This document shows, in pieces, positions 22,398 through 30,527 of a stretch of DNA of 34,789 bases. Position numbers and translations under genes: made by a program. How positions within the stretch are numbered: position 1 is the first letter of the stretch; the number at the start of each line of letters is the position of its first letter. Location: contig CATWQE010000024.1 of assembly GCA_958352855.1 (NCBI GenBank), forward strand, positions 1-34,789, in the 5' to 3' direction. The DNA comes from an uncultured Bacillota bacterium. Its GTDB lineage: Bacteria > Bacillota > Clostridia > Lachnospirales > Lachnospiraceae. Under the pieces are notes generated by a model, which saw only the letters and a program-made list of their open reading frames with translations, ran no database searches and was not told the origin of the DNA.

Positions 22398-24606
22398 TTT
22401 TTTTCCTTACTTTCCCTTCACTTATTACATAGCCTCCATGCTCTTTTAATCGGTTACGGACTGTTTTTTCTGTGACTGCCATGTACTCAGCCAGGTCTTC
22501 CACTGTCACTTCTTCATTGATTCCACAGGCTTCAAAAGCAGTCTCTATGGATTTTTTCCGTTCCTTTTTCTTGGCTTCCGGAGACTTTCTCTTTTCCATA
22601 GCTCTTTGCCAGGAAGGTTTCTCTGTGTCAGACTGAAGGTCTCCCAGGCTTCCGGTTGTATCAAGCCTGTGTATTGGATAATCAAACCACACATTGACCG
22701 GGTCAAATTTGGGGAACTCCCTTAATGTCCCTTCCAGCCTCCAGGCGGTCATTCCTCTGGTTCTCCTGGTTTCTGCTTCAATCTGTTTCCGGAGGACTGG
22801 CCATTGCCATTTATCCAGCTTATTTTCACAATAGTTCTGCATGGCGGCGCTGCTTAACAAGTCATCCTGGGAAAGTTCTTCCTCCCAGTCATAGATTTTA
22901 TGTGCTATCATGTACTGTCTGCATATCTCACAGATGCCTTTGCTTTCTTCCTGCTTCATAAGGGCTTCTGTAGTTTCTAATTCAATCAGGTCTATTAAAG
23001 CATCCGGGTCACGTGCAAACACGCCGGATCCAGATGCCCGGTCCATGGATTTTTTGCCGCCCTGCGCCCCTTTGCTGTGATGGTGGCAGTAAATGACTGC
23101 ACAGCCAAGTTCTGTACATACCAGGTCAAACTGATTACAGAAATTTGCCATCTGGTCTGCACTATTCTCATCCCCTGTAATAACCTTATAGATAGGGTCT
23201 ATCACAACTGCGATATAATTCTTTTTCGCTGCCCTGCGGATGAGTTTAGGAGCCAGCTTATCCATAGGGACGGACTTTCCTCTTAAATTCCAGATATCCA
23301 GGTTAGAAAGGCTTTCCGGGTAAAGCCCCATAGCCTGGTATACGTCCCGGAACCGGTGCAGGCAGCTCGCCCTGTCTAATTCCAGGTTTACATACAGGAC
23401 TTTCCCCTTTGTACACTGCCAGCCTAACCATTTTCTGCCTTCTGCAATGGCAATGCATAACTCTATCTGCAGGAAGGATTTTCCCGCCTTTGACGGTCCT
23501 GATATCAACATCTTATGCCCCTGCCGCAAAACATTGTCTATTAGACATGGGGACAGCTCTGGAAGGTTGTCCCATACCGCCTCCAGTCCTTCCGGCTCTG
23601 GCAAATCATCATGGATGGATTCAATCCATTCATACCAGTCTGCCCAGGATTCTTTTCCTATATTGGTATCTACCAGGAACTGTTTTTTCTCTCCCCTTTG
23701 CACTCCAGGCATTCGGGAAAGCCTGGATGGGTTCCGGTTCTGCGGGTCTACCTGGATGCCATTCTTTTTACATACATCGTAGAGATAATCTACTCTTTTC
23801 CGGTACTCCTTGTAATCTGCTGCATCCACCCTTACGATAGCATGGAGGCTCTTCTTCCCTGAAAAAACAAGGGCTGCGATAGGAAGCTCCAGTTCCCTTA
23901 AAATTGCATTCTGTTTTTCAATTTCTGTATCGTCTGATTCTACCAGGGCATAACGGAAATCTGTTACATTTTCATTCCTTACACCAGTTCCATCCAATGG
24001 ATTAAAACGAATCCAGGCGCCACCCTCCGGGTCATAATCCCCTACCACAGCCCCAAGGTCCCCATTACACTTGGAGAGTGCTTCTATCAGCTGTCCTGCT
24101 GTACGGTCATAATTCCCCTTATCCTGGGGCGTATATTTCCCTTTTTCATTCTTCCAGCTTCTTGTGACATATCCCACATTCTCCCCTGCTTCAAACAGAG
24201 CCTCCAGGTACTGTATCAGCTGTTCTGCCGGGTTCCAGTTTTTCGGTTCCCGGATTTCTTTTCCTTCCACCCAGTTCTGATCCACGATAACACGATCACT
24301 TTCCTGCTTAATAGAATCGTCCCAGTCCAGTTCATACCCCTTTTCTGGCACCCATCCGTATTCCATGGCCATCTGTACCAGCGTGCCTCCTGTAACCGGG
24401 CTTACATTTCCTCGAAAGCTGTTCCATTTCCGTTCACACTCTCCTGTATGGTACCTGCCAAAGTCCCTTCTGCTCCAGGCATCCCAGTCACTGGCAGAGT
24501 AGCCTTCGTGTTTAAGTGCCATGCCCACGTTTACCCATCCCTGGTAATCCAGGTCAGCCGGGTTTATATGTTCAATTATTTCTAAAAGGTCTGTCCTCTG
24601 CTCCAT
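22393..24606 (-). CDS. Primase-helicase (PriCT-2, AEP-like primase, RecA-like ATPase, winged helix)
   Basis: 737 aa with RBS AAGGAG. Residues ~1-95 are a PriCT-2-type domain (NVGMALKHEGYSASDWDAW, then CERKWNSF). Residues ~190-325 look like an archaeo-eukaryotic-type primase, including SGKKSLHAIVRVDA and PQNRNPSRLSRMPGV. Residues ~365-555 form a RepA/AAA_25-like hexameric helicase: Walker A SGPSKAGKSF (~367-376), Walker B AVVIDPIYK, and YCHHHSKG. The last ~60 residues (EEVTVEDLAEYMAVTEKTVRNRLKEHGG) are a winged helix. One protein thus combines primase and unwinding, with a DNA-binding end that may read the repeat array at its own 3' end. Confidence 0.88.
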   Translation of the reverse strand: MEQRTDLLEIIEHINPADLDYQGWVNVGMALKHEGYSASDWDAWSRRDFGRYHTGECERKWNSFRGNVSPVTGGTLVQMAMEYGWVPEKGYELDWDDSIKQESDRVIVDQNWVEGKEIREPKNWNPAEQLIQYLEALFEAGENVGYVTRSWKNEKGKYTPQDKGNYDRTAGQLIEALSKCNGDLGAVVGDYDPEGGAWIRFNPLDGTGVRNENVTDFRYALVESDDTEIEKQNAILRELELPIAALVFSGKKSLHAIVRVDAADYKEYRKRVDYLYDVCKKNGIQVDPQNRNPSRLSRMPGVQRGEKKQFLVDTNIGKESWADWYEWIESIHDDLPEPEGLEAVWDNLPELSPCLIDNVLRQGHKMLISGPSKAGKSFLQIELCIAIAEGRKWLGWQCTKGKVLYVNLELDRASCLHRFRDVYQAMGLYPESLSNLDIWNLRGKSVPMDKLAPKLIRRAAKKNYIAVVIDPIYKVITGDENSADQMANFCNQFDLVCTELGCAVIYCHHHSKGAQGGKKSMDRASGSGVFARDPDALIDLIELETTEALMKQEESKGICEICRQYMIAHKIYDWEEELSQDDLLSSAAMQNYCENKLDKWQWPVLRKQIEAETRRTRGMTAWRLEGTLREFPKFDPVNVWFDYPIHRLDTTGSLGDLQSDTEKPSWQRAMEKRKSPEAKKKERKKSIETAFEACGINEEVTVEDLAEYMAVTEKTVRNRLKEHGGYVISEGKVRKKT

Positions 24607-24609
24607 CCT

Positions 24610-26196
24610 TTACTCCTTGTCTGGCTGGTATTCCCTTGGATGAATGGCTGCAGGCACCCTCCAGCCATTTGCCGCAATCCGGTCTATGAGCTTTTTGGCT
24701 GCTTCAAAAGACCAGGTCCCTACATGCTCAAATCCTCTTCCTTCCAGGAAACGTATCTGTTTTGGTGTAGTAAGCCCTTCCTGCCTGCGTTTATCCAATC
24801 GGTCTAAAATTTTTGCTGCCTTTCCTGCATTGTCAATCTGGTCCGGAAGAATTCCCAGCTTCTCTAATGTCTGTTTCTGCTTCTCGGATGCCGGCGCCAT
24901 CTCCCAGCCAAAGGCCGGCACATATCCTGATAAATCTTCTGCCTGGATGCTCATTTCAAACTGCAGTGGGTCTACCAGTTTCTTTTTTCTTCTCTTCATT
25001 TCTTCTAACTGCTTCGCAAGAGCTTCTTCCCTCTGGGCAACCACATCCTCTGCAGCTTCTTTTTCGGCTGCTTCAATATCCACCGGGCATCCTGCAGCCT
25101 CGATATTCCTGGTCATCTGTTTTGCCACTTCTTCATCCTGGCAGATAAGGCTTGCCGGATGGCACAGTTCATGACGTTCTGTATGCCACAAAAAGTCCAG
25201 GAGAAGAAGATGTTCCTTGCCGGGACTTAACCGGGTTCCCCTGCCAACCATCTGGCAGTACAGGCTCCGGACCTTCGTAGGCCTTAATACCACCACACAA
25301 TCCACAGACGGGCAATCCCATCCTTCTGTAAGCAGCATGGAATTACACAGGACATTATATTGTCCCTTTTCAAATGCTTCCAAAATTTCTGCCCGGTCCT
25401 GGCTCTCCCCATTCACTTCTGCGGCGTGAAACCCATTCCGGTTCAAGATTTCCTTAAATTTCTGGCTTGTTTTTACCAATGGAAGAAACACAACTGTTTT
25501 CTTATCCAGACAGTAGTTCCTCATTTCTTCTGCAATGCCCTGAAGGTACGGGTCCAAGGCAGTCCCGATATCACTTGCTTTAAAATCTCCTGCCTGAATT
25601 CCAACACTGCTCATGTCAATTTTCAGTGGCAGGGTCAGCGCTTTAATGGGCGTCAGATACCCTTCTTTAATTGCCTTAGGAAGGGTATATTCATAAGCCA
25701 GGGATTCAAAATAGGTTCCAAGGTTCCTCATATCGCCCCTGTCCGGAGTAGCCGTTACTCCAAGCACCTGCGCTCCCTCAAAATGCTGTAGTACCCTCTG
25801 GTAACTGTCTGAAATACAGTGATGCGCTTCATCAATGATAATGGTCTGAAAATAATCAGCTGGGAATGTTCCCAGCCGTTTTTCTCTCATAAGGGTCTGC
25901 ACAGACCCTACCACAATACGGAACCAGCTACCTTTACAGGAATCTTCTGCTTTTTCGACTGCACATCCAAGCCCTGTTGCTTTATAGATTTTATCCGCTG
26001 CCTGTTCCAGCAGCTCTCCTCTGTGCGCAAGGATTAACACGCGGTCTCCCCTCCTTACACATTCTTCCGTTATTTTGGCAAATACAATAGTCTTTCCACA
26101 GCCTGTGGGCAGCACCAGGAGGGTTCTCCTGGTGCCATTCTCCCATTGTTCAAAAACTGCCTCTTCTGCTTCTTTCTGATAAGGTCTTAATTCCAT
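24610..26196 (-). CDS. DEAD/DEAH-box helicase (superfamily 2)
   Basis: 528 aa. Motif I VLPTGCGKT (~30-38), motif Ia LAHRGELLEQA, motif II IIIDEAHHC (~118-126), motif III GVTATPDRGD, and motif VI QMVGRGTRLSPGK (~315-327) are all present. After the helicase core a Glu/Lys coiled region follows (AAEKEAAEDVVAQREEALAKQLEEMKRRKKK). A C-terminal ~100-residue helical region with two repeated TPKQIRFLE-like segments comes last, typical of phage DEAH helicases beside DUF669. Probably acts in replication or recombination. The start overlaps the DUF669 stop (TAATG). Confidence 0.9.
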   Translation of the reverse strand: MELRPYQKEAEEAVFEQWENGTRRTLLVLPTGCGKTIVFAKITEECVRRGDRVLILAHRGELLEQAADKIYKATGLGCAVEKAEDSCKGSWFRIVVGSVQTLMREKRLGTFPADYFQTIIIDEAHHCISDSYQRVLQHFEGAQVLGVTATPDRGDMRNLGTYFESLAYEYTLPKAIKEGYLTPIKALTLPLKIDMSSVGIQAGDFKASDIGTALDPYLQGIAEEMRNYCLDKKTVVFLPLVKTSQKFKEILNRNGFHAAEVNGESQDRAEILEAFEKGQYNVLCNSMLLTEGWDCPSVDCVVVLRPTKVRSLYCQMVGRGTRLSPGKEHLLLLDFLWHTERHELCHPASLICQDEEVAKQMTRNIEAAGCPVDIEAAEKEAAEDVVAQREEALAKQLEEMKRRKKKLVDPLQFEMSIQAEDLSGYVPAFGWEMAPASEKQKQTLEKLGILPDQIDNAGKAAKILDRLDKRRQEGLTTPKQIRFLEGRGFEHVGTWSFEAAKKLIDRIAANGWRVPAAIHPREYQPDKE

Positions 26197-26642
26197 TAGA
26201 ACTTCCCTGCCTCAAATTTTTTTGGTTCTTTTGGATACAGCTTTTTAATCCGGTTGATGGTTCTCTGTTCTCCGTCTTTTTCATATTTATCAATTTTCAG
26301 TTCACAGCGTCCTGTAGAAGTCGGCAGCAGGTTCCAGTTCATACGGAACTCCTCCCCTTTCTTTTTCAGCCCTACGCTGGTAAAAAGCTCAGAAAGTTTC
26401 CACTCCATGGACGTATGCAGGATAAAGTTTTCATTTACACTGATATCTTCCCCATGTGGATTGTGAATCGTGAAGGTCACAATGGCCATGTTACAGGGTG
26501 GAAGTTTTCCAGCTCCTTTTGAACGCCCACGTTCAAATTTCTCAATAGTAAAATCGTAATCTCCTTCCGGAAGGGTGATAAATTCCTTCCCGTCATTTTT
26601 GATGGTATCATCCCATCCAAACTCTCTTCCTTCGATGCTCAT
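26196..26642 (-). CDS. DUF669 protein (SSB-like)
   Basis: 148 aa with RBS AGGAGG. The sequence GREFGWDDTIKN, LPEGDYDFTIEKFERGRSKG, and CNMAIVTFTIHNPHGED followed by WKLSELFTSVGLKKKGEEF is the DUF669 signature. These are beta-barrel proteins encoded beside Sak4-type recombinases and thought to bind single-stranded DNA. Here it lies between the Sak4-like ATPase and the helicase. Confidence 0.85.
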   Translation of the reverse strand: MSIEGREFGWDDTIKNDGKEFITLPEGDYDFTIEKFERGRSKGAGKLPPCNMAIVTFTIHNPHGEDISVNENFILHTSMEWKLSELFTSVGLKKKGEEFRMNWNLLPTSTGRCELKIDKYEKDGEQRTINRIKKLYPKEPKKFEAGKF

Positions 26643-26663
26643 AATTTCTTATCCTCCTATTTA

Positions 26664-27746
26664 TTAAAATGGTATTTCCTGTTCTTCGCGCAGCTGTCTG
26701 ACTGCTGCATATACCTGCTCCCAGGAAGCAACCAGAAGTCCTTCCACAATGCCAGGGTTTACAGTATCATATTCCCAGATAGGGGTTCCTGCCGGGACGT
26801 ATCCTTTTGCTTCCACAACATTCTGTATTTCCCACTCATCTACCCGGTTATGCTCCATCAAGTCCCTGAGGGCTTTTGGAATCCTTGCATCCTGTGCAGG
26901 GAACGGTGTCTCCGGTTCTGAGATGCTCTTTTTCTGTTCTGTCTCCTTGGGTGGTTCTTTCTTTGGTTCTTCTACCTTTGGTAGCTCTGTCTTTGGTTTC
27001 TGCTCTTCTTTCCTTGTCTGCCCTTCAATAATGCTCTGGATGATTTCATATTCAAACGGAACTTCTTCCGGCAGTCCATAGCGGTTCTTTGCATCCCAGC
27101 ATGGATGATGGGACGTATACATTACCCTGCGGCCTCCTTGCGCCTTATGTTTCTTTCCTTTTTCATCCACTGCCACAGACAGAGTCTTGTAATTACAAAA
27201 CAGCAGCATGTCCGCCCATTCTTTTACCAGTGGTGAAGTCTGGGACTGGGTTTTCTTGCCAAGTTTTAACTCCCATCTGTCATAGGCTCCCAGTTCATCC
27301 GGCTGCTCAAATTTTCTCAGCTGAGCATGGGCAGTCAGGACTACATTCACCCCTGCTTCTATGACTTCGGACAGCTTATTCAGGAACCGCCCAAATTCTT
27401 CTTTTACATACACATAGCCATTTCCATACCCAAAATCCTCAATTCCGGATTTATTATGTTTGTTGCACACTGCTTCAACACACATCTGTTCTGCCCAGTC
27501 TATGGTATCAATCACAAGGGTTTTGCAGGTTTCCGGATATGTCTTCACATAAGCAATCTGTTCCAGCAGCATCTGCCAGCTTGTGGGCTTTTCAAACCTG
27601 GCAACATCCATGTCTTTGGTACTTCCTTCGGTATCAATAAATACTGGTTCCGGGAATCTCGCTGCAAAGGTTGACTTTCCAATTCCTTCTGGTCCGTAAA
27701 CAACTACTTTTTTTGCACCCGGCATCTTTCCTTTGATAATCTTCAT
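26664..27746 (-). CDS. Sak4-like RecA-fold ATPase (single-strand annealing)
   Basis: 360 aa. Walker A YGPEGIGKST (~17-26), Walker B TLVIDTIDW (~78-86), and a VVLTAHAQLRKFE segment match the AAA_24/Sak4 group of phage recombinases. Residues ~240-290 are a Pro/Glu/Lys-rich linker (EEQKPKTELPKVEEPKKEP). The final ~70 residues form a small helical domain (LRDLMEHNRVDEWEIQNVVE) that may contact a partner. Sak4 proteins work with SSB-like partners, in line with DUF669 next door. The start overlaps the SMC-like gene stop (TAATG). Confidence 0.85.
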   Translation of the reverse strand: MKIIKGKMPGAKKVVVYGPEGIGKSTFAARFPEPVFIDTEGSTKDMDVARFEKPTSWQMLLEQIAYVKTYPETCKTLVIDTIDWAEQMCVEAVCNKHNKSGIEDFGYGNGYVYVKEEFGRFLNKLSEVIEAGVNVVLTAHAQLRKFEQPDELGAYDRWELKLGKKTQSQTSPLVKEWADMLLFCNYKTLSVAVDEKGKKHKAQGGRRVMYTSHHPCWDAKNRYGLPEEVPFEYEIIQSIIEGQTRKEEQKPKTELPKVEEPKKEPPKETEQKKSISEPETPFPAQDARIPKALRDLMEHNRVDEWEIQNVVEAKGYVPAGTPIWEYDTVNPGIVEGLLVASWEQVYAAVRQLREEQEIPF

Positions 27747-29035
27747 TAAAATACACCTGCTTTCCAGTCTTTTTTGATTTCTTTTGGTAGCTCAGTTCCT
27801 GCTACATGACCGTCTTCAATAATAATACTGCACTCGTCTCCAGTGGATACTCTGGTTGCAATTGCCTGCAATCCTTCTGCTTCCAGCCATTCTCCGAATT
27901 CCTCTAGGGTGTCTAAATCCATCTGTTCCAGCTTATCCAAAAGGACAAAACCACAGTTCGGATTTAATTTTCTTACAATTGCAGTAGATACTTTCAGACG
28001 GTCAGAGCCGGACATGTTATCCCACTTCTGTCCTTTATAAACCAGTTCCCCTTCTTTTACCGACAGCTCCGGAAGCGGAAGTTCTGCACTATCCAGCAGT
28101 TTTGTTTTTTTATCTCTGGTCTTCTCAATTTTTGCGGTCAGCTCCTTGTACTGTGCTTGGTATTCCTTAGCATCGTCTTCTGCTTTTTCCTTATCCAGAT
28201 TTGCCCGCACCTTTCGGTTAATTTCTTCGATACTGGAAATGCTGGCTTCTAATTCTGCTGTTGATTCATCCTCCAGGTCTTTTGCTGACCTCTCTGCAAT
28301 TTCCATATCCTGCATTAATTTTTTATGGGCTTCCTTCGCAGTTTCCAAAAGCCCAGCAAGCCTGATTACTTCTTCATGGGAACGTTTTACATCTTCCCGA
28401 ATCTGGATTGCATGGTCACGCTTCCTCTGGTTTTCTCCATTCTTTGCAAGAATTTCCTGCTGCCTTCTAATCAGTTCAGAGGGAGAAACCAGTTCTTTTG
28501 GGGCATCCGGGTAATAGGGCTGTTCTTTTGCATACTTTTCCTTCTGGTCTGCAATACGCCCAATCGTCAAACGTTCCTGATAGACTTCTTTCTCCTCTTT
28601 TTCCAGTTTTGTCAGTGTATCTCCTATGCCTATGATATTCAGCAGTGTATTGGCTTTTTCCCTGGCCGGTGCCTCCATGAATTTGGGAAGATCCAGGGCA
28701 AGAGATTCGATAAATTCATTTAGCAGCTGCTGACCTGCTTTTTTTCCATTCGGATCCGTTACTTTTAAAGCACTGTTTTTTCCCTTACGTTCTACAATCA
28801 GACCATTATTCATGACAATGCGCAGATTCGGCGGGACTATAGAACCTTCCCGGACAGCCTGGGACGGTTTAAAACGTTCCCCTCCAAGTGCCCAGGCGAT
28901 GGAATCCAGCACAGAAGTCTTCCCCTGGTTGTTTTTCCCTCCAATAATGGTTAATCCATTTTCCGTAGGTTCTATTTTTACTGCCTTGATACGCTTTACA
29001 TTTTCAATCTCAAGTTTATTAATCTTTAATGACAT
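27746..29035 (-). CDS. SMC/RecF-like ATPase with coiled coil
   Basis: 429 aa with RBS AAGGAGG. Head domain: KINKLEIENVKRIKAVKIEP then Walker A IGGKNNQGKTS (~31-41). The coiled coil (~135-310, many Glu/Lys/Arg heptads, e.g. EEVIRLAGLLETAKEAHKKL) is short compared with Rad50. The C-terminal head has an ABC signature-like MSGSDRLKVSTAIV (~340-353) and Walker B-like CGFVLLDKLEQMD (~361-373), with Lys where Rad50 proteins have Glu after the Asp. That is unusual and may alter hydrolysis. Probable role: DNA end processing in phage recombination, next to Sak4 and DUF669. No separate nuclease subunit is seen. Confidence 0.8.
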   Translation of the reverse strand: MSLKINKLEIENVKRIKAVKIEPTENGLTIIGGKNNQGKTSVLDSIAWALGGERFKPSQAVREGSIVPPNLRIVMNNGLIVERKGKNSALKVTDPNGKKAGQQLLNEFIESLALDLPKFMEAPAREKANTLLNIIGIGDTLTKLEKEEKEVYQERLTIGRIADQKEKYAKEQPYYPDAPKELVSPSELIRRQQEILAKNGENQRKRDHAIQIREDVKRSHEEVIRLAGLLETAKEAHKKLMQDMEIAERSAKDLEDESTAELEASISSIEEINRKVRANLDKEKAEDDAKEYQAQYKELTAKIEKTRDKKTKLLDSAELPLPELSVKEGELVYKGQKWDNMSGSDRLKVSTAIVRKLNPNCGFVLLDKLEQMDLDTLEEFGEWLEAEGLQAIATRVSTGDECSIIIEDGHVAGTELPKEIKKDWKAGVF

Positions 29036-29054
29036 AATATTTTACTCTGCCTCC

Positions 29055-29264
29055 TTACATTTCAACTCCAACCGCTGCAAGCCCTTCTCTTGACATATAA
29101 CTAATCGCACCAACTGCAATAGGGTAAAATTGTGCGCCCTCATACTCAAATGTCTTTAAATACGCCTCCCGTTCTTCGTCTGTCATGTTGCACATGGCAT
29201 AGATTTCCTTCAATGCCTTCTTCATCCGTTCATTTTCCCATTCTAACTTTTGTATTTTCGTCAT
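29055..29264 (-). CDS. Small phage protein, unknown
   Basis: 69 aa with RBS AGGGAG. An N-terminal coiled-coil helix (KIQKLEWENERMKKALKEIYAM) is followed by MTDEEREAYLKTFEYEGAQFYPIAVGAISYMSRE. The first gene after the SMC-like protein in reverse order; function unrecognised. Confidence 0.55.
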   Translation of the reverse strand: MTKIQKLEWENERMKKALKEIYAMCNMTDEEREAYLKTFEYEGAQFYPIAVGAISYMSREGLAAVGVEM

Positions 29265-29270
29265 ATGAGT

Positions 29271-29591
29271 TCACTCCCTGCTTAATCTCATATACAAGAT
29301 TGCTAATAAGTTCCCATTGCTCATCCTGCCAGATACGGAAAGCCATTTTTCTACCACCTCTGTATTCTTATAAGCAGTAATCTCACTGAATGCATGTCGG
29401 ATGGCTCTTTCTACTCTTGTTGCGGTAGCGCCTTCATGCAGCCTGGCTACTTCTTCGTATAAACGATAAGTCTGGTATTGCAGTTCTTTGTTTTCTGCGA
29501 TAAGTTCCATCGCATCTGTGATATATTGAAACCCTTTCGTGTTAGCCGGGATACCCAGCTCTAACAGTGCATCTATTGCTTTATTTCTCAT
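29271..29591 (-). CDS. Stand-alone Spo0A C-terminal DNA-binding domain protein
   Basis: 106 aa with RBS AAAGGAG. Almost the whole protein aligns by eye with the effector domain of Spo0A. It has LLELGIPANTKGFQYITDAMELI (Spo0A has GVPAHIKGYQYLRDAI), then TRVERAIRHAFSEI (Spo0A TPSRVERAIRHAIE, the recognition helix region), then an end like the NSEFIALIADKLR segment. The receiver domain is absent, so binding to 0A-box-like DNA would not depend on phosphorylation. In the phage it could act on its own promoters or on host sporulation control. Both targets are inference. Confidence 0.88.
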   Translation of the reverse strand: MRNKAIDALLELGIPANTKGFQYITDAMELIAENKELQYQTYRLYEEVARLHEGATATRVERAIRHAFSEITAYKNTEVVEKWLSVSGRMSNGNLLAILYMRLSRE

Positions 29592-29648
29592 CTTGACTTT
29601 TCTCCTTTGTATCCTTTACAATAAAGATGTGTTTATTTGTTTTGTCCG

Positions 29649-29840
29649 CTATTGGGTTGCCGCCCGGCGGACTTTTTTAGTTACCTTCTTGCATTCTTTT
29701 AGCAGTGTATAAACCAGCCAGAAGATAGTCCCTGCTCCAAATATCTGTGCCGGCATGGACATATCTGGCGGAACCTCCAGCACTGTATTGAATAATATGA
29801 CTGTCCAGAACAGTGCGTCTTTGATGGTTTGTTTATGCAT
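29649..29840 (-). CDS. Small membrane protein
   Basis: 63 aa from the ATG at 29840 with AAGGAG upstream. One or two hydrophobic segments (ALFWTVILFNTVLEV and MPAQIFGAGTIFWLVYTLL, residues ~9-45) and a strongly basic C terminus (KECKKVTKKVRRAATQ) suggest a membrane hairpin with a cytoplasmic tail. Overlaps the upstream gene by 8 bp. Unknown function. Confidence 0.55.
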   Translation of the reverse strand: MHKQTIKDALFWTVILFNTVLEVPPDMSMPAQIFGAGTIFWLVYTLLKECKKVTKKVRRAATQ

Positions 29841-30066
29841 CTTCTTCTCCTTTCCACACATATCCCGTAAGCTCATAGAAAAGCTTTGGGGAAATATAAG
29901 TGTTTCTGTATGCTCTCTTTCCTCTTTTGTGTTTGGCTGGGCTTATTACTCCAATTTGCAACATGCCTCTCTCCATCTGATTCCTGATAGTATCCGTCTT
30001 CATTCCTAAAACCTTAGATGCTATCTTCATGGGAACTGGGGAAGCTGCGAATGTGATTTCTGGCAT
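29833..30066 (-). CDS. Excisionase-like / MerR-type helix-turn-helix protein
   Basis: 77 aa from the ATG at 30066, ten bases after an AGAAGGGGGGGG run. AASPVPMKIASKVLGMKTDTIRNQMERGMLQIGV, then a basic KHKRGKRAYRNTYISPKLFYELTG, is a short winged helix-turn-helix of the excisionase/MerR type common in the early operon of Firmicutes phages. It could be Xis for the integrase at 33471-34613, or an early regulator. The poly-G in the RBS region (poly-C on the plus strand at 30072-30079) is unusual and could slip. Confidence 0.65.
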   Translation of the reverse strand: MPEITFAASPVPMKIASKVLGMKTDTIRNQMERGMLQIGVISPAKHKRGKRAYRNTYISPKLFYELTGYVWKGEEDA

Positions 30067-30182
30067 GTGGAACACCCCCCCCTTCTTGTTTTTTCTGGTT
30101 ATCCATCCTTCTCTACCTGCTTTCTACTCTAGAAAATACTCAATCGTTACGACGAAGTTATTTTGTCCTTTTTCGTGACATT

Positions 30183-30374
30183 TTAATTAAAAAAAATTTC
30201 TTGAACTGTTTTCTTGTAATAACTTGCAATTTTTACTTTGATAGAATCCCTCGGAACTCTTCTTTCTGTTTCATACATTCCAAGCGTTGAAGTAGCAATT
30301 CCAATGGATTTAGCAACCTCTTCCTGTGTTTTCTCTCCTCTTAATTCGGTAAGAATTTTCCCAAATCCTTGCAT
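30183..30374 (-). CDS. Cro-like XRE-family regulator
   Basis: 63 aa from the ATG at 30374 with AAAGGAGG; an upstream in-frame start runs through the operator. HTH: KTQEEVAKSIGIATSTLGMYETERRVP (~15-41), then DSIKVKIASYYKKTVQEIFFN. It faces away from the CI-like gene across a 153-bp control region with three palindromic operators. Likely role: shutting down CI transcription and tuning early genes. Confidence 0.8.
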   Translation of the reverse strand: MQGFGKILTELRGEKTQEEVAKSIGIATSTLGMYETERRVPRDSIKVKIASYYKKTVQEIFFN

Positions 30375-30392
30375 TTCTTTCCTCCTTTCTTT

Positions 30393-30407
30393 GTCACTTT
30401 TTGTGAC
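30393..30407. promoter_or_regulatory. Operator O1
   Basis: GTCAC-TTTTT-GTGAC, a perfect 5-5-5 palindrome, just downstream of the early promoter and upstream of the cro RBS. Confidence 0.75.
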
Positions 30408-30414
30408 TACAATT

Positions 30415-30443
30415 ACTATATCATTATACTTCAATGCTGTCAA
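30415..30443 (-). promoter_or_regulatory. Early promoter (minus strand)
   Basis: TTGACA (30443-30438), exactly 17 bp, TATAGT (30420-30415). Transcription would begin near 30408, at the edge of the GTCAC operator at 30393-30407, so a bound repressor would block it. Likely drives cro and the whole early operon to 18234. Confidence 0.75.
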
Positions 30444-30452
30444 TATATTTTT

Positions 30453-30465
30453 TCACATTTTGTGA
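30453..30465. promoter_or_regulatory. Operator O2
   Basis: TCAC-ATTTT-GTGA, same consensus as O1, lying ten bases upstream of the early -35 and upstream of the CI promoter. Confidence 0.7.
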
Positions 30466-30483
30466 CATTTCTATTTACTTTTA

Positions 30484-30496
30484 ACACGATTTGTGA
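30484..30496. promoter_or_regulatory. Operator O3 with CI promoter -10
   Basis: ACAC-GATTT-GTGA, one half-site weaker than O1 and O2. It overlaps the extended -10 TGTGATAAT (30492-30500) of the plus-strand promoter, whose -35 is perhaps TTTACT (30474-30479). Occupancy here would autoregulate the repressor. A degenerate fourth site (GTCCTTTTTCGTGAC) lies at 30165-30179, after cro. Confidence 0.6.
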
Positions 30497-30527
30497 TAAT
30501 CTTTCCTATATAAGGAGGACATAATAA

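Noticed and set aside
24644..25174. Long plus-strand frame opposite the DEAH helicase
   Set aside because: Antisense shadow within a gene whose complete helicase motif set is on the minus strand.
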